DNA from: Thermoplasmata archaeon
GTDB taxonomy: Archaea; Thermoplasmatota; Thermoplasmata; Thermoplasmatales; Thermoplasmataceae
Length of the DNA stretch: 10,235 nucleotides
Direction: 5' to 3'
Assembly: GCA_021806345.1 (NCBI GenBank)
Contig: JAJZXP010000201.1
Span: 1 to 10,235 of the forward strand
Numbering within the stretch: the stretch's first letter is position 1; each line of letters begins with the position of its first letter. The position numbers were made by a program, and so were the translations under genes. Of the stretch, positions 1 through 8,130 are shown piece after piece. The notes under the pieces are model-generated. The model searched no databases and had not been told where the DNA came from. It was given only the letters and a program-made list of their open reading frames with translations.

Positions 1-21
1 TTAAATGTTAGTGTGTTTTGC

Positions 22-45
22 GATGATTCCCCGAAAATTGAAAAC
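22..45. CRISPR. Possible terminal CRISPR repeat (single copy) abutting cas2
   Basis: A 24-base stretch that on the plus strand begins GATGATTCCCC and ends AAATTGAAAAC. It has the form of crenarchaeal-type repeats, about 24-25 bases long, starting GAT and ending ATTGAAA plus C or G. Its last base directly precedes the cas2 stop codon (46-48 on the plus strand). Only one copy is visible and the window ends 21 bases further left, so periodicity cannot be tested. If real, it would be the repeat of an array nearest cas2, with positions 1-21 being part of a spacer. Chance resemblance in AT-rich sequence remains possible. Confidence 0.3.
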
Positions 46-300
46 CTATATAAGCCCATCTTCAGCCTGTTCATATGTTCCAAACCTGATCTTCGTTAGT
101 ATTTTTGATGTTATCCATATCCTTACTTTTTCATCATCTTTAGTCTCGATTGATAAATCGGATTTAAGACGCATTAGTTGTGCTTCATTCAATTCTCCCT
201 CAAATACACTGTTTTGTACCTTAATCAGATACACCTGACATATCTTCTTGAATATTTCAGTTCGCTTTGCATCCACATCGTACGCAACTATAATGTACAT
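46..300 (-). CDS. cas2: CRISPR-associated endonuclease/integration protein Cas2
   Basis: Encodes 84 residues, the usual Cas2 size. Cas2 forms the dimer that bridges two Cas1 dimers in the spacer-integration complex. The N-terminal strand MYIIVAYDVD carries the conserved aspartate (Asp8) at the end of beta-1. It is followed by a helix, then the typical NSVFEGEL segment around residues 30-37, and an IWI strand around residues 61-63, as in the ferredoxin-like fold. The ATG at 298-300 lies one base after the cas1 stop, with a GGTGGA SD-like stretch just upstream. It is the last gene of the minus-strand cas operon. Nothing looks truncated. Confidence 0.95.
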   Translation of the reverse strand: MYIIVAYDVDAKRTEIFKKICQVYLIKVQNSVFEGELNEAQLMRLKSDLSIETKDDEKVRIWITSKILTKIRFGTYEQAEDGLI

Positions 301-301
301 C

Positions 302-1264
302 TCAATCCACCGGCAATTTTATGGGTTTGTATGGCTCAATCTCTTCAACTTCCTTTGCGAATTTGTGAATTTCCATCCTTATCAGCTCTCTGTGCGATAC
401 CCTGCGCTTCAGCCTATTATTGTAAGAAGCTGATTCAAGCCAAGCCTCCCACTGCTGAATGAATAATTTGCGCCCCCTTTCATTCAGCAATATCCCGTTT
501 CCAACTTCGTGAAAATGGTCATCGATGCGTATTATACCTTGTCTCGTTAGACTTAGGATCAATCTATCCACAAGTCCGGGTTTAAATACCTCCGAGAGAT
601 CTAAAGACAGAGAGAACCTGCCAGACTCTGGTGAATGATAAAATGGAATGGACATGTTTACCGAGGTGTATCTTGCCTGAGTAACCATCTCGGTATAGAG
701 TAAAGAGTTGCCGAATGATATCAGACAGTTGCCGAAATTAGTTGGTGGACGACGCTCCCTAATCTCAATTCTGAATTGCTCAGGTAAAATGCTATCTAGA
801 CGAGTGTAGTAATCTTTTCTTAACCTGGCTTCACTTAACATAATTCGCTCAATAGTTCCATCTTCTATGGACAGTTCAAACCTCTCGATATTTCCCTCAA
901 ACTTATTCAATAATGCGCGCATATTTCTGTAGATTCCCCTTAGCAGAGTCACGGATAAGGTCTTTCTATGGTCATAGTTTGAATAAATGAGAGATTGCCT
1001 TATCGTTAAATCACCGCTAAAATAAGCATCTTTTGGCCAGTACGTGCCAATATAATTTCCATAGAACCCAAAGAAATGAAGGCAAACGTTATGTGCGCTA
1101 GCAAGATTGAAGGCGCCTGAGGTCACTGAGGCGCCACCATACAAATTAATTGCTGATACTGTTTCAACTGGGATCCGCGTCATTTTATCCTTACTGTCAA
1201 ATCTGAAAACCGATTGATCGGCTGATAAAGCACCTTCAGATAAGATATAGAAATTCTTTATCAA
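302..1264 (-). CDS. cas1: CRISPR-associated integrase Cas1
   Basis: Cas1 is the metal-dependent integrase that inserts prespacers at the leader end of the array, acting with Cas2. About 320 residues, normal for the family. An N-terminal beta-rich domain is followed by the all-helical catalytic domain. Metal ligands are recognisable (numbered from the TTG start): Glu145 in SEARLRKDYY, His210 in FYHSPESGRFS, and Asp222/Glu225 in LDLSEVFKPGLVDR. The RRPPTNFGNCLISFGNSLLY segment is the usual core helix. Start choice: a GTG at 1271-1273 begins on the last base of a GGAGATG SD (1279-1273), too close to use it. A TTG at 1262-1264 lies 8 bases after that SD and overlaps the cas4 stop as TTGA. I prefer the TTG; the GTG would add three residues. 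Confidence 0.95.
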   Translation of the reverse strand: MIKNFYILSEGALSADQSVFRFDSKDKMTRIPVETVSAINLYGGASVTSGAFNLASAHNVCLHFFGFYGNYIGTYWPKDAYFSGDLTIRQSLIYSNYDHRKTLSVTLLRGIYRNMRALLNKFEGNIERFELSIEDGTIERIMLSEARLRKDYYTRLDSILPEQFRIEIRERRPPTNFGNCLISFGNSLLYTEMVTQARYTSVNMSIPFYHSPESGRFSLSLDLSEVFKPGLVDRLILSLTRQGIIRIDDHFHEVGNGILLNERGRKLFIQQWEAWLESASYNNRLKRRVSHRELIRMEIHKFAKEVEEIEPYKPIKLPVD

Positions 1265-1773
1265 GCCCAGCACATCTCCGAATACCTACATCCAGAGCAT
1301 ATTGGCTTCTCTTCTGGTTTAGGGCAAGGCTTAGATAAAATACGGATTATGTCTTCGTAAGCTCTGGTAGCTCTTTCACGGTCTCTTTCGACTCTTATGA
1401 CTTTCTTGCTTTGTGGAAGGTGTAGTATACCTACAGATTCATTTCCGGTGAGTTCTTGCATAACTTCAAGATAAAACAGCAGTTGTAGTATGTGGGCTCC
1501 AGTTGGATTGCGTCCTTTCTTGATTTCATGAACCTCAATTACTTTGTTTTCTTCCACATAATCTATAGCACAAAGTCCTTGAATCGTCAAATTTTTCCTA
1601 GAAGTGGGTTTAGTAATTTCGTCGATATACTTTCCGATCTGAATATGAACATTGTCAATACCAGCAATTATTCGTTTATTTGCAAGCCACAGCCTAGTAT
1701 AACATGAACCGTAATCATAAAAGTGATTTCCCGTTACCCCTCTTTGCTCAGAGAATTTGAGTTTCTGACACAT
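1261..1773 (-). CDS. cas4: CRISPR-associated exonuclease Cas4 (RecB-like, Fe-S cluster)
   Basis: Cas4 trims prespacers and helps select the PAM and orientation during adaptation. This is a 170-residue, single-domain member. Four cysteines that would ligate an iron-sulfur cluster are present: Cys24 in YGSCYTRLW, and Cys159, Cys162 and Cys168 in the C-terminal CSGCRYSEMCWA. RecB-type nuclease residues are His43 (NVHIQIG), Asp71 (CAIDYVEE), Glu83 and Lys85 (VHEIKKG), with Gln97 and Tyr101 in a QLLFY motif. The ATG at 1771-1773 follows an AAAGGAGAT SD at about 7 bases. The gene overlaps the end of cas3 by 26 bases and its TGA overlaps the start of cas1, so the adaptation genes are probably translationally coupled. 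All catalytic and cluster residues look intact. Confidence 0.95.
   Translation of the reverse strand: MCQKLKFSEQRGVTGNHFYDYGSCYTRLWLANKRIIAGIDNVHIQIGKYIDEITKPTSRKNLTIQGLCAIDYVEENKVIEVHEIKKGRNPTGAHILQLLFYLEVMQELTGNESVGILHLPQSKKVIRVERDRERATRAYEDIIRILSKPCPKPEEKPICSGCRYSEMCWA
1273..1279 (-). promoter_or_regulatory. Shine-Dalgarno site selecting the TTG start of cas1
   Basis: GGAGATG on the minus strand, inside the 3' end of cas4. It lies 8 bases from the TTG at 1262-1264, which overlaps the cas4 stop codon. It shares a base with the alternative GTG at 1271-1273 and so cannot serve it. Confidence 0.55.
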
Positions 1774-3637
1774 CTAATATCTCCTTTGGAACAAGCATGT
1801 CGGGGTAAACTATGTGTGAAACCTCTTCAAACGCTGTTTTAAAAGCGTCTATGTCTCGGGAATTTCCGTTCATTCCGTCGTCTATGAAATCATTGAAATT
1901 TCTTACCAGAGTATTCCTGAATTTTTCCCTGTCCCTCATTTCTGACTCATTGACCTGAAAAGAACTCATAGGTACCGTATATTCTAGAGTAACGATCATT
2001 GGAGTATCATAAAAATGTGTCACTGTGAACACTTGAAGCTCTTCGTTAGGCAAATCGTATTTGCACCACTTTTTGATCCATCTCAAGTCTTCGGTTGTAA
2101 CTATGGAACTTCCATCGCTTCTGGTAATCTTAACGAATATGGTAATGCTCTGACCTCTGAAATATCCAAGTGATGATAGGAATTGTTCCCACCATTCCTT
2201 AAGCGCTAGTGATTCAGATTTGTTCAATCGTGCTTCTGTCAACACGCGGTAAACATAACCATCAAAGTTAAGCACGGACTGAAACACATCCTGAATCGTT
2301 ATATCAGAATTTGACTTCAGAAGTTCAATAATCTGATTCTTCAAATTGTTTCGTACAGACCTGATGGCACATAGTGCCATGAATGCCGCGAAATGTTTTT
2401 TTATTCTGGAAGCATAAGATTCTCTCGATCTGAGTATTAATCTTAGAGACTTCTCGAGTTCTATAAAACTGTCCGCCTTTTCTGGTAAGTTCTTTAATAC
2501 ATCCCTGTCAACGTGTATGGTAACACTCCCAGGGGCACCAGATCTACCTATTCTTCCATATCTTTGTGACAGATTTTCTAGATATAAGCCTGGTTCTATG
2601 TGAGCTTCATCAACATCTAAGTTTAGCCCTTGTTCTGCAGCGTTTGTGGCTATAACAAACTGCTCTTTATTTGAATACTCCTTCTTTGTTGTTGACCTCT
2701 GCATGAAACCCGTCAGTTCCTGGATTTCTTCCTGATGAATGCCTATTTCGAGCAGATGATTTATGGCCCTTTCTGCATCAACTTTATGATCGAATAAGTA
2801 GAGAGTTCTTGCAGGTGTAGAAATAGTGGCGTCTTTAAATTTGTCGAGCATCTTTTCATCGGAAAATTTTAAGTTTACAAAACCACGTACCTTTCTTGAG
2901 TACCCGTTTCCGTCATGGGTTGTGATCACGCTCAAAGTATCGTACGTTAATTTCATCCCAGTTATAATTGTCATTACCTTTTCATCAGGAGTTGCGGATG
3001 CAAAAATCACCTTCAGGTGCTTACCTGTCAATCGGGACAGCATAATGAAGGCGAGTATTTTGCCCAGTTCTTCCTCAGCATACACATGATATTCGTCGAA
3101 AATGATAGCGTCTAATTTAGCAAATATGTCCTCTGGATTTCTCAATTTGCCAATATTGAAATTTGGTGACTTCGTTTGAGATGTATAATAGAACCCCGAA
3201 ATGAGTAATGAGATAATATCAGGATTTGAAATCAATATATCATTTCCTGTGAAGCTAAAACTTATTTCATCCTGTCTTTGAATCGGATTACGCTGAACAA
3301 GGTCCTTTCCGGTCAGTTTCCTTATACGAACATCCCCAATTTCGGCGTGCTCTCTAATGGACTTGGTGAGACTTTCGTATATCTGGTTGATTAGAAGATT
3401 TGTTGGAGATATGATCAGAGTCTTCCTTCTTTGAAAGACATTCATATTGCAGAAAGTTGGAAGACCAAATGATAAAGTTTTACCGGTTCCAGTTGGCGCA
3501 TTTACAAACAAGCAATCAAATTGAGAGTTGAATATATCTCGAATTTTAACTTGAAATTGATGAAGTGCCATGCCTAAAAATGATTCATTGGAATATGAAA
3601 GATATTCTGGCTCAAACCTGAATTCTTTAGATGACAA
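1748..3637 (-). CDS. cas3: Type I-D Cas3 helicase (Cas3', no HD domain)
   Basis: Superfamily 2 DNA helicase recruited by Cascade to unwind target DNA. 629 residues. Motifs in order: Walker A NAPTGTGKT (46-54), motif Ia SPTNLL (77-82), Walker B DEYH (181-184), motif III SATP (214-217), motif V VIATNAAEQGLNLDVD (328-343) and motif VI QRYGRIGRSG (358-367). The protein starts almost directly at the helicase core and I see no HD nuclease motif, as is known for type I-D, where the HD domain belongs to Cas10d. The start is a TTG at 3635-3637. A GAGGT SD (3647-3643) overlapping the csc1 stop sits five bases upstream and supports it. The next in-frame ATG (residue 23) would lose the segment before HQFQVK. 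The C-terminal 250 residues are accessory and diverged. Confidence 0.93.
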   Translation of the reverse strand: MSSKEFRFEPEYLSYSNESFLGMALHQFQVKIRDIFNSQFDCLFVNAPTGTGKTLSFGLPTFCNMNVFQRRKTLIISPTNLLINQIYESLTKSIREHAEIGDVRIRKLTGKDLVQRNPIQRQDEISFSFTGNDILISNPDIISLLISGFYYTSQTKSPNFNIGKLRNPEDIFAKLDAIIFDEYHVYAEEELGKILAFIMLSRLTGKHLKVIFASATPDEKVMTIITGMKLTYDTLSVITTHDGNGYSRKVRGFVNLKFSDEKMLDKFKDATISTPARTLYLFDHKVDAERAINHLLEIGIHQEEIQELTGFMQRSTTKKEYSNKEQFVIATNAAEQGLNLDVDEAHIEPGLYLENLSQRYGRIGRSGAPGSVTIHVDRDVLKNLPEKADSFIELEKSLRLILRSRESYASRIKKHFAAFMALCAIRSVRNNLKNQIIELLKSNSDITIQDVFQSVLNFDGYVYRVLTEARLNKSESLALKEWWEQFLSSLGYFRGQSITIFVKITRSDGSSIVTTEDLRWIKKWCKYDLPNEELQVFTVTHFYDTPMIVTLEYTVPMSSFQVNESEMRDREKFRNTLVRNFNDFIDDGMNGNSRDIDAFKTAFEEVSHIVYPDMLVPKEILDVSETQIL

Positions 3638-3642
3638 GATAA

Positions 3643-3647
3643 ACCTC
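3643..3647 (-). promoter_or_regulatory. Shine-Dalgarno site selecting the TTG start of cas3
   Basis: GAGGT on the minus strand, overlapping the TGA stop of csc1 and five bases from the TTG at 3635-3637. No ATG is available nearby in frame, so this site decides the start. Confidence 0.6.
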
Positions 3648-4326
3648 AGCTGTATGGCTGAAATAATCCGGATACTAACTTAAGTGGCAAGTTTTGCAGT
3701 AAAGTATATTGATACGAATTGTTTTCAATATACAGGTTTGGTTCTTGTTCCTTTATTGCCGACAAAATTTCGTTTGCCCTAGGAATACCAAGTAAAAGGT
3801 AAAGTGTGTATGCGTTTATCGTAATTCTGTTGATATCCCTTGAATCTATTCCCGTACATAAGGCTACAGATTCTCTGGTATTCCCAAGGCGTATGGTGAA
3901 CCGGTCAGGTAAATAAGATTCGTCATTCTTTGAAAACGTTACGAATGTAAATTCATTTCCAGGTTGAATTCCCTGCCTTTTCATCCAGTTCCTAAAAGGA
4001 GCGCGGCCGGATTTCTGGATGGCTTCACTTTGTGGATACCCTTCAGAAATAAAACTTGTTGCGATATCATATACTCTAGTAAACATCAAATCACCAGATG
4101 GCGTTGCCACGCTTGAAAGCATGTTAAGTGCCCTGATCTCCTCGTAATTTGAAGTGTGCGAAGTGTATCCAAACTGGAAATGTCTCATTGCCAGTGCGTT
4201 GTTAATTGCATACAGTAAAGCTATATCGCCGATCCATGGATTTGTTACTGTAGAGCCAGCTGCACCGGAGTCCATCTTACTCCGGAAATAGAGGGGTGAC
4301 AATAATTTCAACCTGTATGCTTTCAT
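3646..4326 (-). CDS. csc1: Type I-D Cascade subunit Csc1 (Cas5 group)
   Basis: 226 residues. Csc1 is the Cas5-like RAMP subunit that caps the 5' handle end of the crRNA in the I-D effector. The N-terminus MKAYRLKLLSPLYFRS is the first RAMP strand, followed by WIGDIALLYAINNAL (31-45), a segment typical of Csc1. A basic loop, GRAPFRNWMKRQG, lies around residues 107-119. The C-terminus LPLKLVSGLFQPY fits the family. The ATG at 4324-4326 shares a base with the csc2 stop (TAATG) and has an AGGTGA SD six bases upstream, so translation is coupled to csc2. The position between csc2 and cas3 is expected for a I-D operon. The family call rests on remembered family features and gene order, not on a search. 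Confidence 0.88.
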   Translation of the reverse strand: MKAYRLKLLSPLYFRSKMDSGAAGSTVTNPWIGDIALLYAINNALAMRHFQFGYTSHTSNYEEIRALNMLSSVATPSGDLMFTRVYDIATSFISEGYPQSEAIQKSGRAPFRNWMKRQGIQPGNEFTFVTFSKNDESYLPDRFTIRLGNTRESVALCTGIDSRDINRITINAYTLYLLLGIPRANEILSAIKEQEPNLYIENNSYQYTLLQNLPLKLVSGLFQPYS

Positions 4327-5378
4327 TATTGTTCACCTGAATCGGTCTCCTGATTTCGCACGCCGCCCTTTTTTTTCTTTCCAAGTATCTTGCTGTAAGA
4401 TATTAAATCAGCAGAGTCTTTGGCTAGTTTCGCGTATATGGCATTGAGTTCATCTGAACTCAGATTGCTCAGTTTCTCTGTAAACGTGCTGAGTTCATCT
4501 CCGGATAGAAGAATTCCTGGCTTTTCCTCCGATAACAAATTAATCACCCGTCCGATTATAGATCGTTCGAAATCTTCTGGTAACTTTTCTTCCACTGACA
4601 TGTCAGAAAGGGCTTTTGCAACGGTATAAGATGTGACTGGCAGTTCAAATTCTCCTGCAACTATGGCCCCCACAGAATTTATAAAATTAGGGCCAGTGAT
4701 TGACGTTTGCGCCCCGTAGCTACGCTCTTCCAAAGTCAAAAGCACATGCACAAGCATTTCTGGAGTTGGGTTCAACAGAGTAATGAACGATGGAAAGAAT
4801 GTGTCCGGGACAATATATTCCGAATTGAAAAGACTCGTTCTATTTGCACCTTTCGCGCGATCCCACATCGTCCCAGCCTCTGATAGGGAATTATGGGTCA
4901 ATCTCTTCGTTATTCTAGACCTTTCCCTGATGCTGTATGAACTGCTATACAAAACCCGAGACGGCAGCATTGCCTGACCCGCATCTCCACCCTCAACAAC
5001 TGTATCGCCATATATTACCGAATTAGGGTTATTGAGATATTCTATGGCACTTATGCTGTTATATTCATATCTTGAGTCTACAAGACCAAACGCCCTACAT
5101 ATCTTGAGTCCCATTAGTTTTTCCTTTGATTTGAACTTCCTAGCAGGAACTTCTACAACTTCCCTGACGCCAAACTTAGCATCCGAAATGACTTGAGTTA
5201 TAGTTGATTCTGGGTCGTCGCTCCTATCAATAAATGGGCCTATTGTCTTTCTCATAATGAATAGAGTGACGAATTTCCTCTTATTCTGAGCCATAGGAGG
5301 GATTTCTCCATCCATTTCTGTCGCGAAGTGGTTTTTTCCGAGTTTGTTCAATATATATTCCCTTGTTTCCTCACTCAT
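4326..5378 (-). CDS. csc2: Type I-D Cascade backbone subunit Csc2 (Cas7 group)
   Basis: 350 residues. Csc2 polymerises along the crRNA spacer to form the Cascade backbone. Segments typical of the family are VIYGDTVV (121-128), SRVLYSSSY (140-148), which leads into a basic RNA-contact region around residues 149-175, and YGAQTSITGPN (221-231). A mostly helical tail follows (about 250-330), ending in a lysine-rich KKKKGG patch. The ATG at 5376-5378 overlaps the cas10d stop by eight bases and has an AAGGAGATGA SD, one of the strongest in the operon, which suits a subunit needed in several copies. An eight-A run in the coding strand (plus-strand 4369-4376) encodes the lysine patch. Confidence 0.92.
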   Translation of the reverse strand: MSEETREYILNKLGKNHFATEMDGEIPPMAQNKRKFVTLFIMRKTIGPFIDRSDDPESTITQVISDAKFGVREVVEVPARKFKSKEKLMGLKICRAFGLVDSRYEYNSISAIEYLNNPNSVIYGDTVVEGGDAGQAMLPSRVLYSSSYSIRERSRITKRLTHNSLSEAGTMWDRAKGANRTSLFNSEYIVPDTFFPSFITLLNPTPEMLVHVLLTLEERSYGAQTSITGPNFINSVGAIVAGEFELPVTSYTVAKALSDMSVEEKLPEDFERSIIGRVINLLSEEKPGILLSGDELSTFTEKLSNLSSDELNAIYAKLAKDSADLISYSKILGKKKKGGVRNQETDSGEQ

Positions 5379-5781
5379 TATCTTTCATCTCCTTAGGTTT
5401 TTTTATGTCGTTCCATTTAGTTATGTTGTACAAGATGGCGAATTCTGCTATAATGTCCTTCTTATACTCATAAGCGGGAATCCTGCTTTTGAAATCGTTC
5501 CTTAGCATTTCTACAAGCAGTTTAGAGAACCTGACTGTATGATCCTGGACATCCTTTCCGTAATACTTATCTCGTTTTGCAATTTCCCAGATTCTTCCAG
5601 AGATTATGTCTTCTAATTCGCTGTCTTCCTTTCTGATGTTTCTAGAATATGCATCGAGAGCTGTTCTGATCATCCACGTATGATCATTTCCGGATTTTGG
5701 GCCCCCTCTTATAATGCCACATGCCTCATTTACGATCTCCTGCATCTGTCTAGTTTTCAATTCGTTTCCATATTTTTCCAT
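5371..5781 (-). CDS. cas11d: Candidate internal translation product Cas11d (small subunit) within cas10d
   Basis: No separate small-subunit gene is present. In known type I-D systems Cas11d is made by internal initiation in the 3' part of cas10d. Here Met784 of Cas10d (ATG at 5779-5781) is preceded, with a 7-base gap, by AAGAAGTGAT (5798-5789), which agrees at 8 of 10 positions with the ideal archaeal SD AGGAGGTGAT. The product would be 136 residues, almost all helical, in frame with the cas10d stop and within the usual Cas11 size range. An alternative start is Met746 (5893-5895, 174 residues), where a good GGGGTGAT lies too far upstream (19 bases). The existence of a product is inference; the SD and ATG are directly visible. 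Confidence 0.45.
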   Translation of the reverse strand: MEKYGNELKTRQMQEIVNEACGIIRGGPKSGNDHTWMIRTALDAYSRNIRKEDSELEDIISGRIWEIAKRDKYYGKDVQDHTVRFSKLLVEMLRNDFKSRIPAYEYKKDIIAEFAILYNITKWNDIKKPKEMKDNE

Positions 5782-8130
5782 ATACCATATCACTTCTTTT
5801 TTTACACTTTTGATTTTCGTTGGTATCTTTTCTGGTCCATCACTTAATATGTTCCTCCACGCAGCATACAATAATCCCCTCCTGCTTCTGGTCATGTTCT
5901 CAATGACAAAGTTTATCACCCCGTCATAACCGTAATTGAGCTTGCTCACGCTGTAAATCAGGTCAAGTTCTTTTATGCTATCATGTATTCTATCGATCCT
6001 TATTTCTGCCATCCCGAGATTCCTGACCCAATAAGGAGCGTTTTCCCACATGAACATTGGTACAAACAGGTCTTCAGAAGAGAACAACGGAGTTACTTTG
6101 ACTTTTAGTCCCCTGCTTCCAACTAACCTGACAAGCCCGTAGAGCATAAAGAAGGCTTCTTTTGTCTTTTTAGGCTTTGAAACAAACATTACAGTGTGGT
6201 AGTCTAGTTGTTTTTTTGATCTAGTGCCTAGATAAATAGTGGCGGATTCCATGGGATCGCTGTATTCTATAGTATACCCTTTTCTGTCACTGGAATTTTG
6301 TCCGAAGCAGTCAATCATTCGCTTCAGATTTACGGGAACCACATAATCAGCGAGATTTATCCGCACACAGAGCGCTTCACTCTCCTTTCCGATTTCCGAT
6401 TTCCTCATTGAGTTTTCTTTTGCACACATTAAACAGATTTTGCCGTTGAACTTGACCTCGTCGTATTTTAACACGGAAATCTTAAGACCACCTCCAGCTG
6501 TGGCTTTATAACCAAAAGCGTATTGATCCTTTAGGGGGAAATCTCCAACCTTTCCACACTGTATGCACATGTTAGACTTGTCCGGAACTTTAGGAGGGTT
6601 TATCATTCCAATCGAATCTTCAAAAAATCTGTTGTAGTCAGGGAATTGCTGTGATGGAAACTGTATTGCCAACTCTTCTGATAGTAATTTCAGAGTCTCC
6701 TGGTATCTTGCTATCAACTCTTTGTAAGTCAAGTTGTGAAACATTGAAGCATATGATATCGCAAGAAGAGTTTTCATCTGTATCTGATCAACAGAACCTT
6801 GATTACTGCTCTCATCTGTATTCGCTTCATATTCCTTGCCGAAGTTTCTCACTAGGAATTCCATTTCTTCGCTGTGGCTTGGCATTTTATTGCCAAAACA
6901 TTGGTAATATACTCTTCTTGCACAAGCCATTAATCCCAGAATTCTTCTCCTCATGTTCTCAATATCTTCAATTTCTTCCGATTTTTCCGGTATGTTCATA
7001 AAAAATGAGATATCATCCCCAGTTTTCTTTGAATAAATTGGTACATCAAACTTCCTTGATTTTATATCAAAATCGCTGTGAGTTTGTTTCCACTCCTTGC
7101 CAGACCACAGGAGAAGCCTACCACTAAATTTTTCCACATATAATTTTACTGTATCAAGAGTTGGTGGAATATCTCTTGCAAATTCAAGTTTAATTGAGTT
7201 GTTGCTTGGTGCATAACTCTCGAGAATATCATTCACAGCATTACCATCAAGACTTCCAATCTTTTCGATGAAATTATTTTTGACCGTCAACATTTCCTCA
7301 TCAGACAATTTTTCGCCAGAGTAGATTATTCCATTCGGCGTTTCAGCAATGATATATCTTCTCAGTTCAACCATGGTTTCACGTGCCGTCTCAAGCAACT
7401 TTGTCATTAAAAGTGATTGTGGCATATGAGAAAAGCTCAGAATACTCGCTTTCTCGTCGAATTTATTCAATAATTTATTCAGTTCAAGAAATATATCGTT
7501 AGAAGTATGTGCCTTGATTCCTCCAGTCTGATCTGCAAGTTTTGAAAAATCACTGATAGTGGATAATAGGGTTTTTTCCTTAATGGTGGTTAACACGTTA
7601 GCCATTTCCATTGTCCTGTTTTCAGTTCTAAGAATAAGATATGACAGATCACCCCACCAGCTCCGAGCATCGCCCAAATTGTGCAAGTAATATGAACAGA
7701 TTTTGATAATCTCCTGTTTGTGCCTCTCGAGGACCTTATCAAGAGCCATTGCTCCATCATATCCTTCACCAAACAGCTTATCGACGTCATGAAGAGCGAC
7801 ACTGGCAAAAAACAATCTGACGAACTCTTCGGTTTTTTTTCTATTCACACTGTCTGATGAAATCTTGCTGATCTTATTCTCCATCACTCTTCCTGCGATA
7901 GCCATACCATTAATAACATGCGAAAAATAGGTTGTATCTGACCACTCTCTCAGGCCTTGGATTGACCCCCCTTTTGCAGGCGACATAGAGTTATTTTTGA
8001 GAATATAGGTTAGAATCCCTTCGTCCATTGTTGAGCTTCCTTGCCTATTAACGTAGAAAAGGTCATCAAAGGCGTCGTTGAACAATGCAGTTTGAAAAAG
8101 TTTTGAAATTAAAAGAGAATTATAAGTCAT
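5371..8130 (-). CDS. cas10d: Type I-D large subunit Cas10d (Csc3) with HD nuclease motif
   Basis: 919 residues. Large subunit of the I-D effector; in this subtype its HD domain is the DNA nuclease, acting with the Cas3 helicase. N-terminal HD region: His71 (YFSHVINGM) and His114-Asp115 (VALHDVDKLFG). A zinc-binding cluster of Cys522/Cys525 (CIQC) and Cys566/Cys569 (CLMC) sits in the middle, as in Cas10 proteins. I find no GGDD palm motif, so cyclic oligoadenylate synthesis is not expected. The C-terminal 140-170 residues are helical, like a fused small subunit, and carry a good internal start (see the feature at 5371-5781). The ATG at 8128-8130 lies within the end of cas6, with an 11-base overlap and a modest GTGGTG SD. 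Confidence 0.93.
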   Translation of the reverse strand: MTYNSLLISKLFQTALFNDAFDDLFYVNRQGSSTMDEGILTYILKNNSMSPAKGGSIQGLREWSDTTYFSHVINGMAIAGRVMENKISKISSDSVNRKKTEEFVRLFFASVALHDVDKLFGEGYDGAMALDKVLERHKQEIIKICSYYLHNLGDARSWWGDLSYLILRTENRTMEMANVLTTIKEKTLLSTISDFSKLADQTGGIKAHTSNDIFLELNKLLNKFDEKASILSFSHMPQSLLMTKLLETARETMVELRRYIIAETPNGIIYSGEKLSDEEMLTVKNNFIEKIGSLDGNAVNDILESYAPSNNSIKLEFARDIPPTLDTVKLYVEKFSGRLLLWSGKEWKQTHSDFDIKSRKFDVPIYSKKTGDDISFFMNIPEKSEEIEDIENMRRRILGLMACARRVYYQCFGNKMPSHSEEMEFLVRNFGKEYEANTDESSNQGSVDQIQMKTLLAISYASMFHNLTYKELIARYQETLKLLSEELAIQFPSQQFPDYNRFFEDSIGMINPPKVPDKSNMCIQCGKVGDFPLKDQYAFGYKATAGGGLKISVLKYDEVKFNGKICLMCAKENSMRKSEIGKESEALCVRINLADYVVPVNLKRMIDCFGQNSSDRKGYTIEYSDPMESATIYLGTRSKKQLDYHTVMFVSKPKKTKEAFFMLYGLVRLVGSRGLKVKVTPLFSSEDLFVPMFMWENAPYWVRNLGMAEIRIDRIHDSIKELDLIYSVSKLNYGYDGVINFVIENMTRSRRGLLYAAWRNILSDGPEKIPTKIKSVKKEVIWYMEKYGNELKTRQMQEIVNEACGIIRGGPKSGNDHTWMIRTALDAYSRNIRKEDSELEDIISGRIWEIAKRDKYYGKDVQDHTVRFSKLLVEMLRNDFKSRIPAYEYKKDIIAEFAILYNITKWNDIKKPKEMKDNE

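Noticed and set aside
5893..5895. Met746 of Cas10d as the main Cas11d start
   Set aside because: The strong GGGGTGAT upstream is 19 bases away, too far for normal initiation, and the nearer context is weak. Kept only as an alternative to Met784.
6651..7001. 116-codon open frame on the plus strand inside cas10d
   Set aside because: It is antisense to a well-supported cas10d reading frame, has no SD or promoter, and its translation resembles nothing.
7590..7808. 72-codon minus-strand frame inside cas10d
   Set aside because: It is out of frame with cas10d across its HD region, where Cas10d motifs are clear; no SD and no family features.
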